Source: Christensenella sp. UBA1214 (GTDB taxonomy: Bacteria > Bacillota > Clostridia > Christensenellales > CAG-138). From it: DNA of 64,000 nucleotides. The notes under the pieces were generated by a model. That model was not told where the DNA came from. It saw only the letters and a list, made by a program, of their open reading frames with translations, and searched no databases. Position numbers and translations under genes: made by a program. Below, piece by piece: positions 34,369-43,432 of this stretch. Within the stretch, counting starts at the first letter, position 1, and each line of letters starts with the position of its first letter. The stretch lies in assembly GCA_002309375.1 (NCBI GenBank), contig DBXK01000012.1, forward strand, positions 81,732 through 145,731, given 5' to 3'.

Positions 34369-35563
34369 ATATCCGTGCTCTGGCTGCGGGGCATGCGCTG
34401 CAGTGTGTTCAAGCAAAGCGATAACTCTTGAGCAAGATGACGCCGGATTCCTTATTGCTTCTGTTGATGCTGCCAAATGTGTGAACTGCGGAATATGTGT
34501 AAAGGTCTGCTATAGGTTTTTCAACAACGATGCCGGAGCTGACCTTCGTAAAGCAAAACTATATGCGGTTCAAAGCACTGACGGCGAAACATTAAAGCGT
34601 TGCTCATCCGGCGGCCTTGCACATGAACTTGCGTTGGATGCAATACGCGGCGGCAGCAAGGCGATCGGAGCCGTATATGATACAGCGACCGATCGTGTCT
34701 TTCACCGGATAGTTGTTGACGAATCAGGCGTTGCGGAACTCGACGGTTCAAAATACCTACAAAGCGATACGCAGGAAGCGTTTTCAAAAGCGATACACGA
34801 GGCAGTACGGGACAAAGCTGCACGCTTCATCGTATTCGGCACACCTTGCCAGATCGCGGGTATAGCCAAAGCCGGCGATTTGCTCGACATTCGGGAGCAG
34901 TTTCTGCTCACGGAGATATTCTGTCACGGGGTGCCGCCTTATGGACTTTGGCAATACCAGCTGCAGCGGATGCGAAAAAAGCTGCGCGCTCAAAGACTTG
35001 AGAAAGTGCTTTTCCGCAGCAAAAAAGATGGATGGCACAGCTACTGCATACGCGCGGACGCCAACGGGAAAAGCTTTTTCGGCTCTCGTGAAAGAGAACC
35101 TTTCTGGCACGTGTATTTCGAGAACGTGCTATTGGGCGACGCCTGCATGACCTGCCGCTTGCGCAAGGAGATTTCACTCGCAGATCTAAGGATCGGTGAT
35201 TATTGGGGAGTACGCTACCAAAATCGAAACGACGGCGTTTCAGCAGCTTTTGCCTGCACTGTTCGCGGTAAAGCAGCTATCGATAGACTGCTCGCGGACG
35301 GGCGGCTTACGGAATTGGATCCGGGAACTCCGGATGAAATGCTGCGTGCGCAGAATATGGAGGGATACTCCGTTCAAAAGCCGCATGATGAAAGCATGCA
35401 GTTGCTGCGGCATGGAGCATCCATACCGGAAGCGGTGCGTGCATATCGTCGGCATGATTCCGTAAAACGCAGGATGAAAAGGACTGCTTTGCACATTGCC
35501 GGCATTTTGCCGGGCGGGTTGCGAGGACGGCTAAAAAGAACAAAAGGCAAAATAATGCACTGA
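34343..35563 (+). CDS. FrhB-type (F420 hydrogenase beta subunit-like) iron-sulfur flavoprotein
   Basis: 406 residues. The N-terminus has two 4Fe-4S motifs, CSGCGACAAVCSSKAI and CVNCGICVKVC, as in bacterial ferredoxins. A FrhB domain follows with CSSGGLAHELAL, GTPCQIAG, FCHGVPP and CMTCRLRKEISLADLRIGDYWG. Although named after coenzyme F420 hydrogenase, homologues in bacterial polysaccharide operons are thought to be redox enzymes acting on a sugar or on the pyruvyl group. It overlaps the pyruvyl transferase gene by 26 bases, which suggests joint action. The C-terminal 50 residues are basic. The reaction is unknown. Confidence 0.8.
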   Translation: MENATKKTEYPCSGCGACAAVCSSKAITLEQDDAGFLIASVDAAKCVNCGICVKVCYRFFNNDAGADLRKAKLYAVQSTDGETLKRCSSGGLAHELALDAIRGGSKAIGAVYDTATDRVFHRIVVDESGVAELDGSKYLQSDTQEAFSKAIHEAVRDKAARFIVFGTPCQIAGIAKAGDLLDIREQFLLTEIFCHGVPPYGLWQYQLQRMRKKLRAQRLEKVLFRSKKDGWHSYCIRADANGKSFFGSREREPFWHVYFENVLLGDACMTCRLRKEISLADLRIGDYWGVRYQNRNDGVSAAFACTVRGKAAIDRLLADGRLTELDPGTPDEMLRAQNMEGYSVQKPHDESMQLLRHGASIPEAVRAYRRHDSVKRRMKRTALHIAGILPGGLRGRLKRTKGKIMH

Positions 35564-35582
35564 TTCGGGACAATAAGAGACT

Positions 35583-36467
35583 ATGGCGCTGCTGACCGTT
35601 GTTACACCAACATACAATAGGGCGGATTGCCTGCAGTCATGCTGCAAGGCACTTCTTGCTCAAACGGTTTTTTCCTTTCAATGGCTGATCGTTGATGATG
35701 GCAGTACCGATGGTACAGATATGATCGTGCGGGAAATGCAGGCGAGTACGGATCGGTTCCCGATAGACTATGTTAAGAAGGAAAACGGGGGAAAACATAC
35801 GGCCTTAAATGCAGCGCATCCGTACATAAAAGGCGATTACGTTGTTGTTCTGGACAGTGACGATGCGTTTACTCCCAACGCGGTAGAGAGTATCCTAAAT
35901 GCATGGAAAAGCTTTGAAAACGATGAAAGTGTTGGGCGGATAATATTCCTCAAAGGCACTTCTGCCGATTCGCCAGTTTGTTGGGTTGCCCATCCAGGCA
36001 TTCCCCTTGACACCCTAAAAGAGCCGAGGATAGGTTCAATTGGTCGGGATTGCTGTGATACATTCCGTGCGGAGCTGTTTAAAAAATACAGATTCCCGGA
36101 GTTCGAAGGAGAAAAATTCATTGGCGAAGGAGCGGCTTTCTTCCCGATGGAACTCGAGTCAAAAGGCGTCTACTATAATGAAGTGATTTACCTTTGTTCC
36201 TATCGTGAGGATGGCCTTACAAAGGCCGGACGTGGAATGAGGGTAATGAACCCCAAAGGCGGAATGTACAATTCCAAGACCTATATGCACCCTCGCCTGC
36301 CTCTGAAAACCAGGGTGAAAAAGGGGATCCTGTATTCCTGTTATGCAAAGTTTGCGGGAGTCGGATTCAAAGAAATGATGAAGGATAACCCGTATCGTTT
36401 TATGACTGTAACGACCTATTTGCCCGGACGCGTCCTTGCGGCATATTGGAAAAGAAAACACCTTTGA
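35583..36467 (+). CDS. Glycosyltransferase family 2
   Basis: A 294-residue GT-A enzyme. The start LLTVVTPTYNRADCLQSCCKAL, VDDGSTDGTD (about 38) and VVVLDSDDAF (DxD-type metal site, about 87) define the family. The later part (GFKEMMKDNPYRF) matches a subgroup seen in capsule loci that modify or extend O-linked chains. The ribosome site is weak. The stop lies 16 bases before the next GT2 start. Donor and acceptor are unknown. Confidence 0.87.
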   Translation: MALLTVVTPTYNRADCLQSCCKALLAQTVFSFQWLIVDDGSTDGTDMIVREMQASTDRFPIDYVKKENGGKHTALNAAHPYIKGDYVVVLDSDDAFTPNAVESILNAWKSFENDESVGRIIFLKGTSADSPVCWVAHPGIPLDTLKEPRIGSIGRDCCDTFRAELFKKYRFPEFEGEKFIGEGAAFFPMELESKGVYYNEVIYLCSYREDGLTKAGRGMRVMNPKGGMYNSKTYMHPRLPLKTRVKKGILYSCYAKFAGVGFKEMMKDNPYRFMTVTTYLPGRVLAAYWKRKHL

Positions 36468-36483
36468 CCGAAGGGGGAATCCT

Positions 36484-37476
36484 ATGTCTGAACCGATGTT
36501 CAGTATTATTGTTCCGGTATATAATACCGAGAAGGAACTGGAGCGATGTGTTAACAGCGTGACCTGCCAAACATATCGTGATTTTGAGTTGATACTGGTG
36601 GATGACGGCTCAAAGGACAACAGCGGCGCCTTGTGCGATGTGCTCGCAGAAGCGGACACCCGTATTGTAGTTGTGCATCAGCAAAACAGCGGTTCTTCTG
36701 AAGCAAGGAACACCGGTATTCGCATTGCAAAAGGACAGTATCTGATCTTTGTTGACAGCGACGATATGTGGGATGACCCGGATGCTTTGCATGGAATAGC
36801 GGATGTGATAGAAAAGAACCCCGGAGTGGATGTCGTTTGCTTTGGGGTGAAGATTTTCGACGATGACGGGACATTTGTTAAAGCAAGGATCCCCGCGAGC
36901 TTGAAAGAATCGGAAAAGTCAAAAGAAGCAGTTTTGCGGCAATTGGTTTACTCCAACCAGTATTTCAGCGCTTCATACGTAAAGGTGCTCCGCAGAGGCT
37001 TTTTTATTGATAACGATCTGTTCTTTGTTAAGGGCCTTATAAGCGGTGAAGACGGCGAATGGTCAGCTCGTGTTATGGTTTGCTGCAACTCAATTGATGT
37101 TTTTTCCAATGGTTTCTATAAGCGAATACGCCGCAAAGAGGGTGGGATCACTTCGTCGATCAAAAAAAAGAATATTCTCGATGTGTTTCAAGCTATAGAT
37201 AACGGTATTCAGTTTATCGATAAAAATGCAGAAACTGATGCTTTAAAAGAGATTTATAGGGAGTACTGGGCATACCAATACGCCATGCTCTTCAGTCTCG
37301 CATACCGTTTACACAAAGATCCGGGATATGCTTCGATAATTACACTGTTTCGAAAATACAAATGGCTGCTTAAGTATGATCACGTAAGAAAAGTCAAAGC
37401 TGTGCGCATCCTTTCTGCTTGTGCTGGAATACGCGGCGCACTTTATACCCTTGCAGTGTTTAATCGCTTGAGATAG
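36484..37476 (+). CDS. Glycosyltransferase family 2
   Basis: 330 residues. FSIIVPVYNTEKELERCVNSV, LVDDGSKDNSG, SEARNTGIRIAKGQYLIFVDSDD give a clear GT-A nucleotide-binding and metal site in the first 110 residues. The remainder is the variable acceptor domain, AT-richer than the start. ATG 36484 follows AAGGGGGA; longer upstream frames have no SD. Like the other GT2 genes here, the N-terminal third is conserved and the C-terminal part is distinctive. Confidence 0.86.
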   Translation: MSEPMFSIIVPVYNTEKELERCVNSVTCQTYRDFELILVDDGSKDNSGALCDVLAEADTRIVVVHQQNSGSSEARNTGIRIAKGQYLIFVDSDDMWDDPDALHGIADVIEKNPGVDVVCFGVKIFDDDGTFVKARIPASLKESEKSKEAVLRQLVYSNQYFSASYVKVLRRGFFIDNDLFFVKGLISGEDGEWSARVMVCCNSIDVFSNGFYKRIRRKEGGITSSIKKKNILDVFQAIDNGIQFIDKNAETDALKEIYREYWAYQYAMLFSLAYRLHKDPGYASIITLFRKYKWLLKYDHVRKVKAVRILSACAGIRGALYTLAVFNRLR

Positions 37477-37485
37477 GAGACATGT

Positions 37486-38073
37486 ATGGAAACCGGCCCC
37501 AAAACTTTGCGAGAACTTAAGCATTATATTAGAAGAGATCTACGCTACGTAAACGGTCATCCATATCGGGCTTTCTTTAGCAGACTCCTGTTCGAACCGG
37601 GCTTCAAATACTGTTTTTGGCTCCGCTTGACGAGATACTTCTTCCTGAAAGGCAAAAGCGCAATGCTTATGTTTCTGCTTTGCAGAATGATCCTGAAGCA
37701 TTACGGCTATAAGTTCTCGTTCGATATATCTTTTAGGGCACAGATAGGTCCTGGTCTGACAATTGCTCACTATGGCTATATTATTGTTACAAGTTATATG
37801 ACAATCGGTTCGAATTGTACGCTTCGTCCCGGAGTAGTGTTCGGTAAGAAACTCACATCTCGAACAGGGAATGCATTTGTGGGGGATAATGTGGATTTCG
37901 GCGTAGGAGCCAAAATAATAGGTGATGTTTCGATCGGGGGAAATGTAGTTGTAGGAGCGAACTCGGTCGTTACAAAGGATGTGCCTGATAATTGTGTTGT
38001 TGCGGGTGTTCCAGCAAAGGTTATCAAGTACCTGGAGGAGCAGCAAAAGCAACCGCTAAGCAAAACAGTATGA
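37486..38073 (+). CDS. Hexapeptide-repeat acyltransferase (serine acetyltransferase-like)
   Basis: 195 residues. A helical N-terminal half includes two hydrophobic stretches (SAMLMFLLCRMILKHY), then a left-handed beta-helix of hexapeptide repeats begins at about residue 80: IGPGLTIAHYG, IGSNCTLRPGVVFGKK, VGDNVDFGVGAKIIGDVSIGGNVVVGANSVVTKD and VAGVPAKVI. These are the features of the LbH_SAT group, which acetylates hydroxyl groups. In this setting it should O-acetylate a sugar of the repeat unit. His 93-94 in AHYG may be catalytic. Its stop overlaps the next start (ATGA). Confidence 0.83.
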   Translation: METGPKTLRELKHYIRRDLRYVNGHPYRAFFSRLLFEPGFKYCFWLRLTRYFFLKGKSAMLMFLLCRMILKHYGYKFSFDISFRAQIGPGLTIAHYGYIIVTSYMTIGSNCTLRPGVVFGKKLTSRTGNAFVGDNVDFGVGAKIIGDVSIGGNVVVGANSVVTKDVPDNCVVAGVPAKVIKYLEEQQKQPLSKTV

Positions 38074-39068
38074 AGTACTCGGTAATAATTCCTGCATATA
38101 ACGCCGAGAAAACACTCCGACGTTGTCTCGACAGCATCGTCTGCCAGCTTCCGGCAGATGTGGAGCTGTTGCTTATTAATGACGGCTCCGACGATGGGAC
38201 GGATAAGCTTTGCGACGAATATGCGAGCAGGTATCCGAACATACGCTTGTTTTCAAAATCAAATGGCGGAGTATCATCAGCCAGGAATATTGGGCTTGAA
38301 AACGCGGTTGGAGACTATATCCTCTTTATAGATGCAGATGACGCAGTCTGCACAGGTTACTTTTCGGTACTCGATGAAGCGCTTCGGGATTCGCCCGATA
38401 TGCTGCTCTTCAAAAAGCAGCCGATAGATAGGAAAATTCAGTGCGTTGACGACTGCGGAAGCATTATGCGCTGTTCAGATGCGCAGCACAGCAGTCGATT
38501 TCTTTCGAAGTATATGCGAAGACAGGCACTTAATCTGATCACAACCAAAGCATTCCGCAGAGAACTCATTGAAGAGCATCATCTGCGGTTTGACGAACGA
38601 TTGGATATCGGCGAAGATAAAGTGTTTGCATTTGCATTTGCAATCTTTTCCAAACGGATAGATTCGATCACGGCGCCGCTGTATTGCCTTTCAGAGGATG
38701 ATCCGTCCTCACTGTCGCGCAAAAAGAGGGACACGCTTTGCGAGAGCATTCTTTTGGAGCACAGGCTGATGGACAACATTCTGAAGAATTCAGATATTTC
38801 GAACGATTGTAAAAAGTATTATCAGAATGCACTCAATTATTCATTCTATCGAAGTGCCTATACTGCTGTAGGAGAGCTGCAGAAATACGATCTGTCCGGG
38901 AAAGAACGCAGAATAAAAGCGAAAGATATTTTAACTGCGTTTTCACGAGAAACCGAGTTTCGTGCGAAGGAACTCTCATGCAGATGCATTGCATTTCCGG
39001 TAAACAAGAGAAAAGCGGCGTTTGTTGACTTTGTAATGCGTTGTTCTCCGAAACGAGGCTGCCCATGA
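38070..39068 (+). CDS. Glycosyltransferase family 2
   Basis: 332 residues. KYSVIIPAYNAEKTLRRCLDSI, LINDGSDDGTD, SNGGVSSARNIGLENAVGDYILFIDADD mark the GT-A core, with the metal site in DADD (about 85). The C-terminal 220 residues are specific. I use ATG 38070, which overlaps the stop of the acyltransferase gene (ATGA); the longer frame runs inside that gene. The stop overlaps the next gene by four bases. Confidence 0.85.
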   Translation: MKYSVIIPAYNAEKTLRRCLDSIVCQLPADVELLLINDGSDDGTDKLCDEYASRYPNIRLFSKSNGGVSSARNIGLENAVGDYILFIDADDAVCTGYFSVLDEALRDSPDMLLFKKQPIDRKIQCVDDCGSIMRCSDAQHSSRFLSKYMRRQALNLITTKAFRRELIEEHHLRFDERLDIGEDKVFAFAFAIFSKRIDSITAPLYCLSEDDPSSLSRKKRDTLCESILLEHRLMDNILKNSDISNDCKKYYQNALNYSFYRSAYTAVGELQKYDLSGKERRIKAKDILTAFSRETEFRAKELSCRCIAFPVNKRKAAFVDFVMRCSPKRGCP

Positions 39069-40147
39069 AAAAGATACTGATAATCGCTGGAGCGCTGTAT
39101 ATAGGTGGGGCAGAAAAGATCTGCAGTGATATTGGCCTTTTCGCGAAAGGCCGATACGATGTGCATTACTTGGTTTTCGGAGATCGTATTGGCGAGTATG
39201 AAGCCGAATTGACAGATGCGGGATGCAAGATCATCCATGCATTGCCTCCTTCCGATGGATACATGGCATACTATAGATTCCTGGTGCGCCTCATGCGCAA
39301 GGAACGCTATGACGTTGTCCATTCTCATACTATGTTCAATTCAGGCTGGGCAATGCTTGCTGCCAAACGCTGCGGTGTTCCGATTTGCATTGCTCATTCT
39401 CACTCAGCGCTTGATGTACATATGCCCGTATATAAACGATGCTACGAAGCCTGTATGCGGCAAATGATCTTAAAGAATGCAACAGTATTTGCTGCATGCA
39501 GTAAGAAAGCCGGCGAGCGGCTTTTTGGGGAAGCATTTAAGACTCGTGGGACATTAATCATTAACGGGGTCCAAACATCTAAATTTGCGTATGATGATGA
39601 AGCACGAAATCGTATGCGAAGGGAACTCGGAGCGGAAGATCGTTTTGTTATAGGCCATGTTGGACACTTGGCTGAAGTTAAAAACCAGAGCTTTTTAATC
39701 CGCCTTATGCCAAGATTGCTGGAGAAAAAACCAAATGTTTTTCTTATCCTGCTGGGTGATGGTGATGAGAGGGAAAAGTTGGAAAAGCTGATTGACAACC
39801 TTGAGCTTTCGGAGTACGTGAGGATGCTTGGCAATGTACTTAATGTAAACGAATACTTATCCGCAATGGATGCATTCGCGTTTCCGTCTCTCTACGAAGG
39901 CTTGCCGCTCTCAATAGTAGAGGTGCAGGCAAACGGGCTGCCCTGCATCATTTCCGACCGCGTTCCAAAGGATGTGTTTGTGACGGATCTTCTGACACCG
40001 CTGCCGTTAGAGAACGAGGACGCCTGGATAAATGAACTATGCAATGCACGGCGAGCAGACAGCAGCAGTTACTGCATAAAAGTTCGGCAATGCGGAATGG
40101 ACGCTCAGGATTTTCTGGAAAAGGTTTATTCGCTCTATGGGACTTGA
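39065..40147 (+). CDS. Glycosyltransferase family 4
   Basis: A 360-residue GT-B enzyme resembling EpsF-type transferases. KKILIIAGALYIGGAEKICSDI forms the glycine-rich N-terminal loop. HSHTMFNSGWAMLAAK and IAHSHSALD follow near 90-115, then IGHVGHLAEVKNQSFLI, GDGDEREKLE and FPSLYEGLPLSIVEVQ with the E-x7-E motif. The ATG at 39065 follows GAGG at seven bases; a TTG 24 bases upstream lies in the previous gene. Transfers an unknown sugar onto the lipid-linked unit. Confidence 0.87.
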   Translation: MKKILIIAGALYIGGAEKICSDIGLFAKGRYDVHYLVFGDRIGEYEAELTDAGCKIIHALPPSDGYMAYYRFLVRLMRKERYDVVHSHTMFNSGWAMLAAKRCGVPICIAHSHSALDVHMPVYKRCYEACMRQMILKNATVFAACSKKAGERLFGEAFKTRGTLIINGVQTSKFAYDDEARNRMRRELGAEDRFVIGHVGHLAEVKNQSFLIRLMPRLLEKKPNVFLILLGDGDEREKLEKLIDNLELSEYVRMLGNVLNVNEYLSAMDAFAFPSLYEGLPLSIVEVQANGLPCIISDRVPKDVFVTDLLTPLPLENEDAWINELCNARRADSSSYCIKVRQCGMDAQDFLEKVYSLYGT

Positions 40148-40177
40148 GTGCGCTAAGACGTGCATTAAGGGTATAAC

Positions 40178-41107
40178 ATGGAATTGATGAATCGCGGGTT
40201 TGTCACAATAGCAACCGGTAAGGAGCATTATTATAGGATCGCGTACAATCTGCTGCACTCGTATCGTCTTAATGCAGGCAGATATCCGTTTGCGATCATT
40301 TGCGATCGGATCAACAAATACACAGCCGCTTTTGACAAGACCGTGATCATGGAAGAGCCTGCTCACAGCTATATGGATAAACTCAGGCTTTTCGATTGCC
40401 TCCCTTTTGATGAAACGATTTTTATTGATGCAGATTGCCTTGTGTACGGCGATATAGATTGCTGGTGGGCGCTTTTCGAAAATGCAGACGATTTTTCGGT
40501 GTTTGGCTGCGCATATGAAAATCTGGATACAGATCGCGGTTGGTTTCGCGCCGAAGGAATGGGAAAGTATCGCGAGTCGATCCGATTTGTCCCGAGTTTC
40601 AGCGGAGGCGTCTATTTCCTCCGTAACACAACGACCTGTTCGGGGGTGTTTGAGGTCGCCAAGGATGCAGCAGCACACTATCGAGAGTATCCTTTTGCAA
40701 TATTCCGAGATCCTGCGGACGAACCGGTTATTGCACTCGGAATGGCGGTCATGAATTGCCGTCCGGTTGACTGCGGTGATGTGGGCTTGTATACGTATAA
40801 ACGCTATACACGTGCAGATATCGCTGTACCCAACGCGGAATGGTATTGCAATGATGCATGGAAGCAGATAAAACTGATCCATTTTGGAAATTTCGGGACG
40901 ATGAAGGCATTCTATCTTTTCGAAGCTGCGACAGCTAAACGGAAGCTTGCAGGGAAACCGTTGGACAAGGGAATCGTAGGGACGGTGTTCTTCCGTTGTA
41001 AACTGCTGTACGGTATACTGCATGTGTGCGATTTAGTAACGCTATGGAAGCGTGCCATTCGGAGAGTCAAAAAAAGATTGAGAGCCGGGAGGTGCAGAGC
41101 ATGCTGA
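40178..41107 (+). CDS. Glycosyltransferase family 8-like
   Basis: 309 residues. FVTIATGKEHYYRIAYNLLHSYRL at the N-terminus, YMDKLRLFDCLPFDETIFIDADCLVYGDID with the DxD metal site (about 87-89), then SFSGGVYFLRN and a late LIHFGNFG (His for the second metal ligand) match GT8 glycogenin-like retaining transferases in outline. Sequence similarity is low, so the subfamily is not certain. AAGGGT precedes the ATG. The last bases overlap the next gene by seven. Confidence 0.72.
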   Translation: MELMNRGFVTIATGKEHYYRIAYNLLHSYRLNAGRYPFAIICDRINKYTAAFDKTVIMEEPAHSYMDKLRLFDCLPFDETIFIDADCLVYGDIDCWWALFENADDFSVFGCAYENLDTDRGWFRAEGMGKYRESIRFVPSFSGGVYFLRNTTTCSGVFEVAKDAAAHYREYPFAIFRDPADEPVIALGMAVMNCRPVDCGDVGLYTYKRYTRADIAVPNAEWYCNDAWKQIKLIHFGNFGTMKAFYLFEAATAKRKLAGKPLDKGIVGTVFFRCKLLYGILHVCDLVTLWKRAIRRVKKRLRAGRCRAC

Positions 41108-42216
41108 AGGTACTGTTCTTTATAGAAACACTGGGCGGCGGCGGGGCGGAAAAAGTACTCTGCGACCTTGTCAATCACATGGATCAATCTAAATTTGATA
41201 TAACCGTGCAGACGCTTTGGCCGTCGGATTACAGAAAGAAACTGGCTGAATGGATTCATTATCGAAGTGTTTACGCTTCAAATAGCCGCTGGAATCAGTA
41301 TCGGATGCGGTTGGAGAGTGCGCTTGGGCTGATTTACCGCATGCACATGAGAGATAATTACGACATCGAGATTGCGTATCTCGAAATGGGATCCACAAAG
41401 ATTGTCGCATCGTCAACAAATAAAAAAGCTGTGAAGATCGCATGGGTGCATTGTGATCTGGAAATTCACATGGCTGCGGTTCTGGAGCGCTTTGTTAAAA
41501 AAACTGCTCCGATGTATAAGAGATTTGATAGAATCGTATGTGTTTCAGAGGATGTTCTGCGAAGCTATACAGCACTGTTCGGACAAGTGCCGCAGGCTTG
41601 TGTGCTCCATAACACAGTCGATGATAATGATATTATCAAACGCGCGAAGCTTCCTTTGCCGAACGATGCAAGTAAGCGCAGGACTACAGTTGTGACATTA
41701 GGACGCTTGACACGACAAAAAGGTTATGACAGACTGCTGCAGGTTCATAAACTGTTGATGACGCAGGGATTAGAATATGACCTTTGGATACTCGGAGATG
41801 GAGAAGATCGGCTAAAACTGGAGACTTTCGTAAAAGAGAACAGATTGCAGGACTCTGTGCGTTTTTTCGGCTACATAAACAACCCTTATCCGTTCATCAA
41901 AGCAGCAGATTTGCTGGTATGCTCGTCTCGCTTTGAGGGCTTCAGCACCTTTGTTACCGAAGGTCTGATACTGGGGAAACCTATTGTCACTACGGATTGT
42001 ACGGGTATGCATGAGCTTTTAGGCGATTCGGAGTATGGCTTAATCACGGAAAACAGTGTTGATGGGTTATATAAAGGCATGAAGAAGTGCCTGAATGACA
42101 GTACGATTCTGTCAGAGTATTCGCAGAAAGCCTTGGAGAGAGGAAAAGCGTTCGCGACAACAAAACTTGTTGATACAACGGAACGTTTTCTGGAGGAGGC
42201 TGCAAGACTCAAATGA
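41101..42216 (+). CDS. Glycosyltransferase family 4
   Basis: A 371-residue GT-B enzyme: MLKVLFFIETLGGGGAEKVL at the start, WVHCDLEIH (about 120), VTLGRLTRQKGYDRL (about 200), GDGEDRLKLE and CSSRFEGFSTFVTEGLILGKP with the E-x7-E motif. The ATG at 41101 sits seven bases after GGGAGGTG, making it clearly better than the longer frame. The gene overlaps the GT8-like gene by seven bases. It is the last glycosyltransferase before the polymerase. Confidence 0.88.
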   Translation: MLKVLFFIETLGGGGAEKVLCDLVNHMDQSKFDITVQTLWPSDYRKKLAEWIHYRSVYASNSRWNQYRMRLESALGLIYRMHMRDNYDIEIAYLEMGSTKIVASSTNKKAVKIAWVHCDLEIHMAAVLERFVKKTAPMYKRFDRIVCVSEDVLRSYTALFGQVPQACVLHNTVDDNDIIKRAKLPLPNDASKRRTTVVTLGRLTRQKGYDRLLQVHKLLMTQGLEYDLWILGDGEDRLKLETFVKENRLQDSVRFFGYINNPYPFIKAADLLVCSSRFEGFSTFVTEGLILGKPIVTTDCTGMHELLGDSEYGLITENSVDGLYKGMKKCLNDSTILSEYSQKALERGKAFATTKLVDTTERFLEEAARLK

Positions 42217-42304
42217 TCCGTTATCTATCAGCGAAAACAGCATCATCGAACAAAAGTGCTATGATACGATTTGCCCGTAAGGCTTGCAAAAGGAGAATGA
42301 CGAT

Positions 42305-43432
42305 ATGAATACAAGTATTCATCTTTTCCTGCTTTTTGCAGTTTTGCTTGTCGCGCTGCTTTATACATTGCGTCCAACACTCGATCGTAAAAAAAGAGTC
42401 GTTCGAGCCATTACTGTTATTATGACTCTTTTCAGTGGACTGCGTACCTGGTGGATGGGCGATCTGATAAAGTATTACACATTGTATAGAAACTGCAACG
42501 GGCCGAATTGGAAAGCGACACTTACGGAAAAATGGTCTAATATGGGTATCCGCTTATTATTTAAGTTATCTGGTACCCTTGGAATCAGTTACGAAGCCTG
42601 CATTTTCCTGATTGCGGCTTTTGCAGCGATCAGTCTCGGCATTATCATTTACAGATATTCAACATCGCCTTTTATCAGTTATTTGATGTATATAGGTATG
42701 GGGTTTTATATCTTTACTTTTTCGGGCCTGAAGCAAACGATCGCAATGGGCTTTATCTGTTTTGCCATGATTTCGATTCTTGAAGAAAGACCGAAGAGAT
42801 TCCTGCTCTGGACTTTGATAGGAGGTTTCTTCCATGCGCCGGCATTGATTTTCTTGCTTGCTTATCCTTTTGCAAACAAGAAAGTCGATCGCGGATATAT
42901 ACTGTTCCTTATAACCGCGTTTGCAATTGTGTTTGTATTCCGAAACAGTATTGTCTCTATGCTTTCAACGCTTTATCAGGATGATGCGGATGCGTACGGT
43001 ACTGCATCCAAACTTATTGGCGGACGCTTTATTGTTATGTTGTTAATACTGGCCGGAGGATACTATCTGCGTCCGTTAAACAGCAGCGACAAAACATATT
43101 CTAAGACTTTTAACGTAATGGTTTTAGCTGCACTGTTTCAGACTTTCTCTGTATACAATAATGTTTTCACCAGACTTACTGACTATTTTTATCAGTTTAT
43201 CATTTTGTTCCTTCCCATGGTTCTAAGGCCATTCGGAGTTTTGACCAATGAAAAAGCCCAGCTTGAGAGTCCGGGGTATTTTAGAACTAAAGAAGTCTAT
43301 ACTATTGCAGTGGTAGCAATAACAGCATATGCAGTCTACTATTATATGGGCTATTTGAACAGTTCGTCAGGTTATCTCGCAAGCTTCCGCTTTTTCTGGC
43401 AGCTGAACGCCCATGCTTTATACGGAGGTTAA
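42305..43432 (+). CDS. EpsG/Wzy-like polysaccharide polymerase
   Basis: A 375-residue integral membrane protein with about nine to ten hydrophobic helices (first at about 5-22, then in blocks through residue 350). The features of EpsG are the early SGLRTWWMGDLIKYY, with its conserved acidic and aromatic residues, the FTFSGLKQTIAMGFICFAM helix and the FHAPALIFLLAYPF segment. Such proteins polymerise lipid-linked repeat units on the outer face. The ATG at 42305 follows AAAGGAG at ten bases. No Wzx/MATE flippase is visible in the window, so how its substrate crosses the membrane is open. Confidence 0.83.
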   Translation: MNTSIHLFLLFAVLLVALLYTLRPTLDRKKRVVRAITVIMTLFSGLRTWWMGDLIKYYTLYRNCNGPNWKATLTEKWSNMGIRLLFKLSGTLGISYEACIFLIAAFAAISLGIIIYRYSTSPFISYLMYIGMGFYIFTFSGLKQTIAMGFICFAMISILEERPKRFLLWTLIGGFFHAPALIFLLAYPFANKKVDRGYILFLITAFAIVFVFRNSIVSMLSTLYQDDADAYGTASKLIGGRFIVMLLILAGGYYLRPLNSSDKTYSKTFNVMVLAALFQTFSVYNNVFTRLTDYFYQFIILFLPMVLRPFGVLTNEKAQLESPGYFRTKEVYTIAVVAITAYAVYYYMGYLNSSSGYLASFRFFWQLNAHALYGG

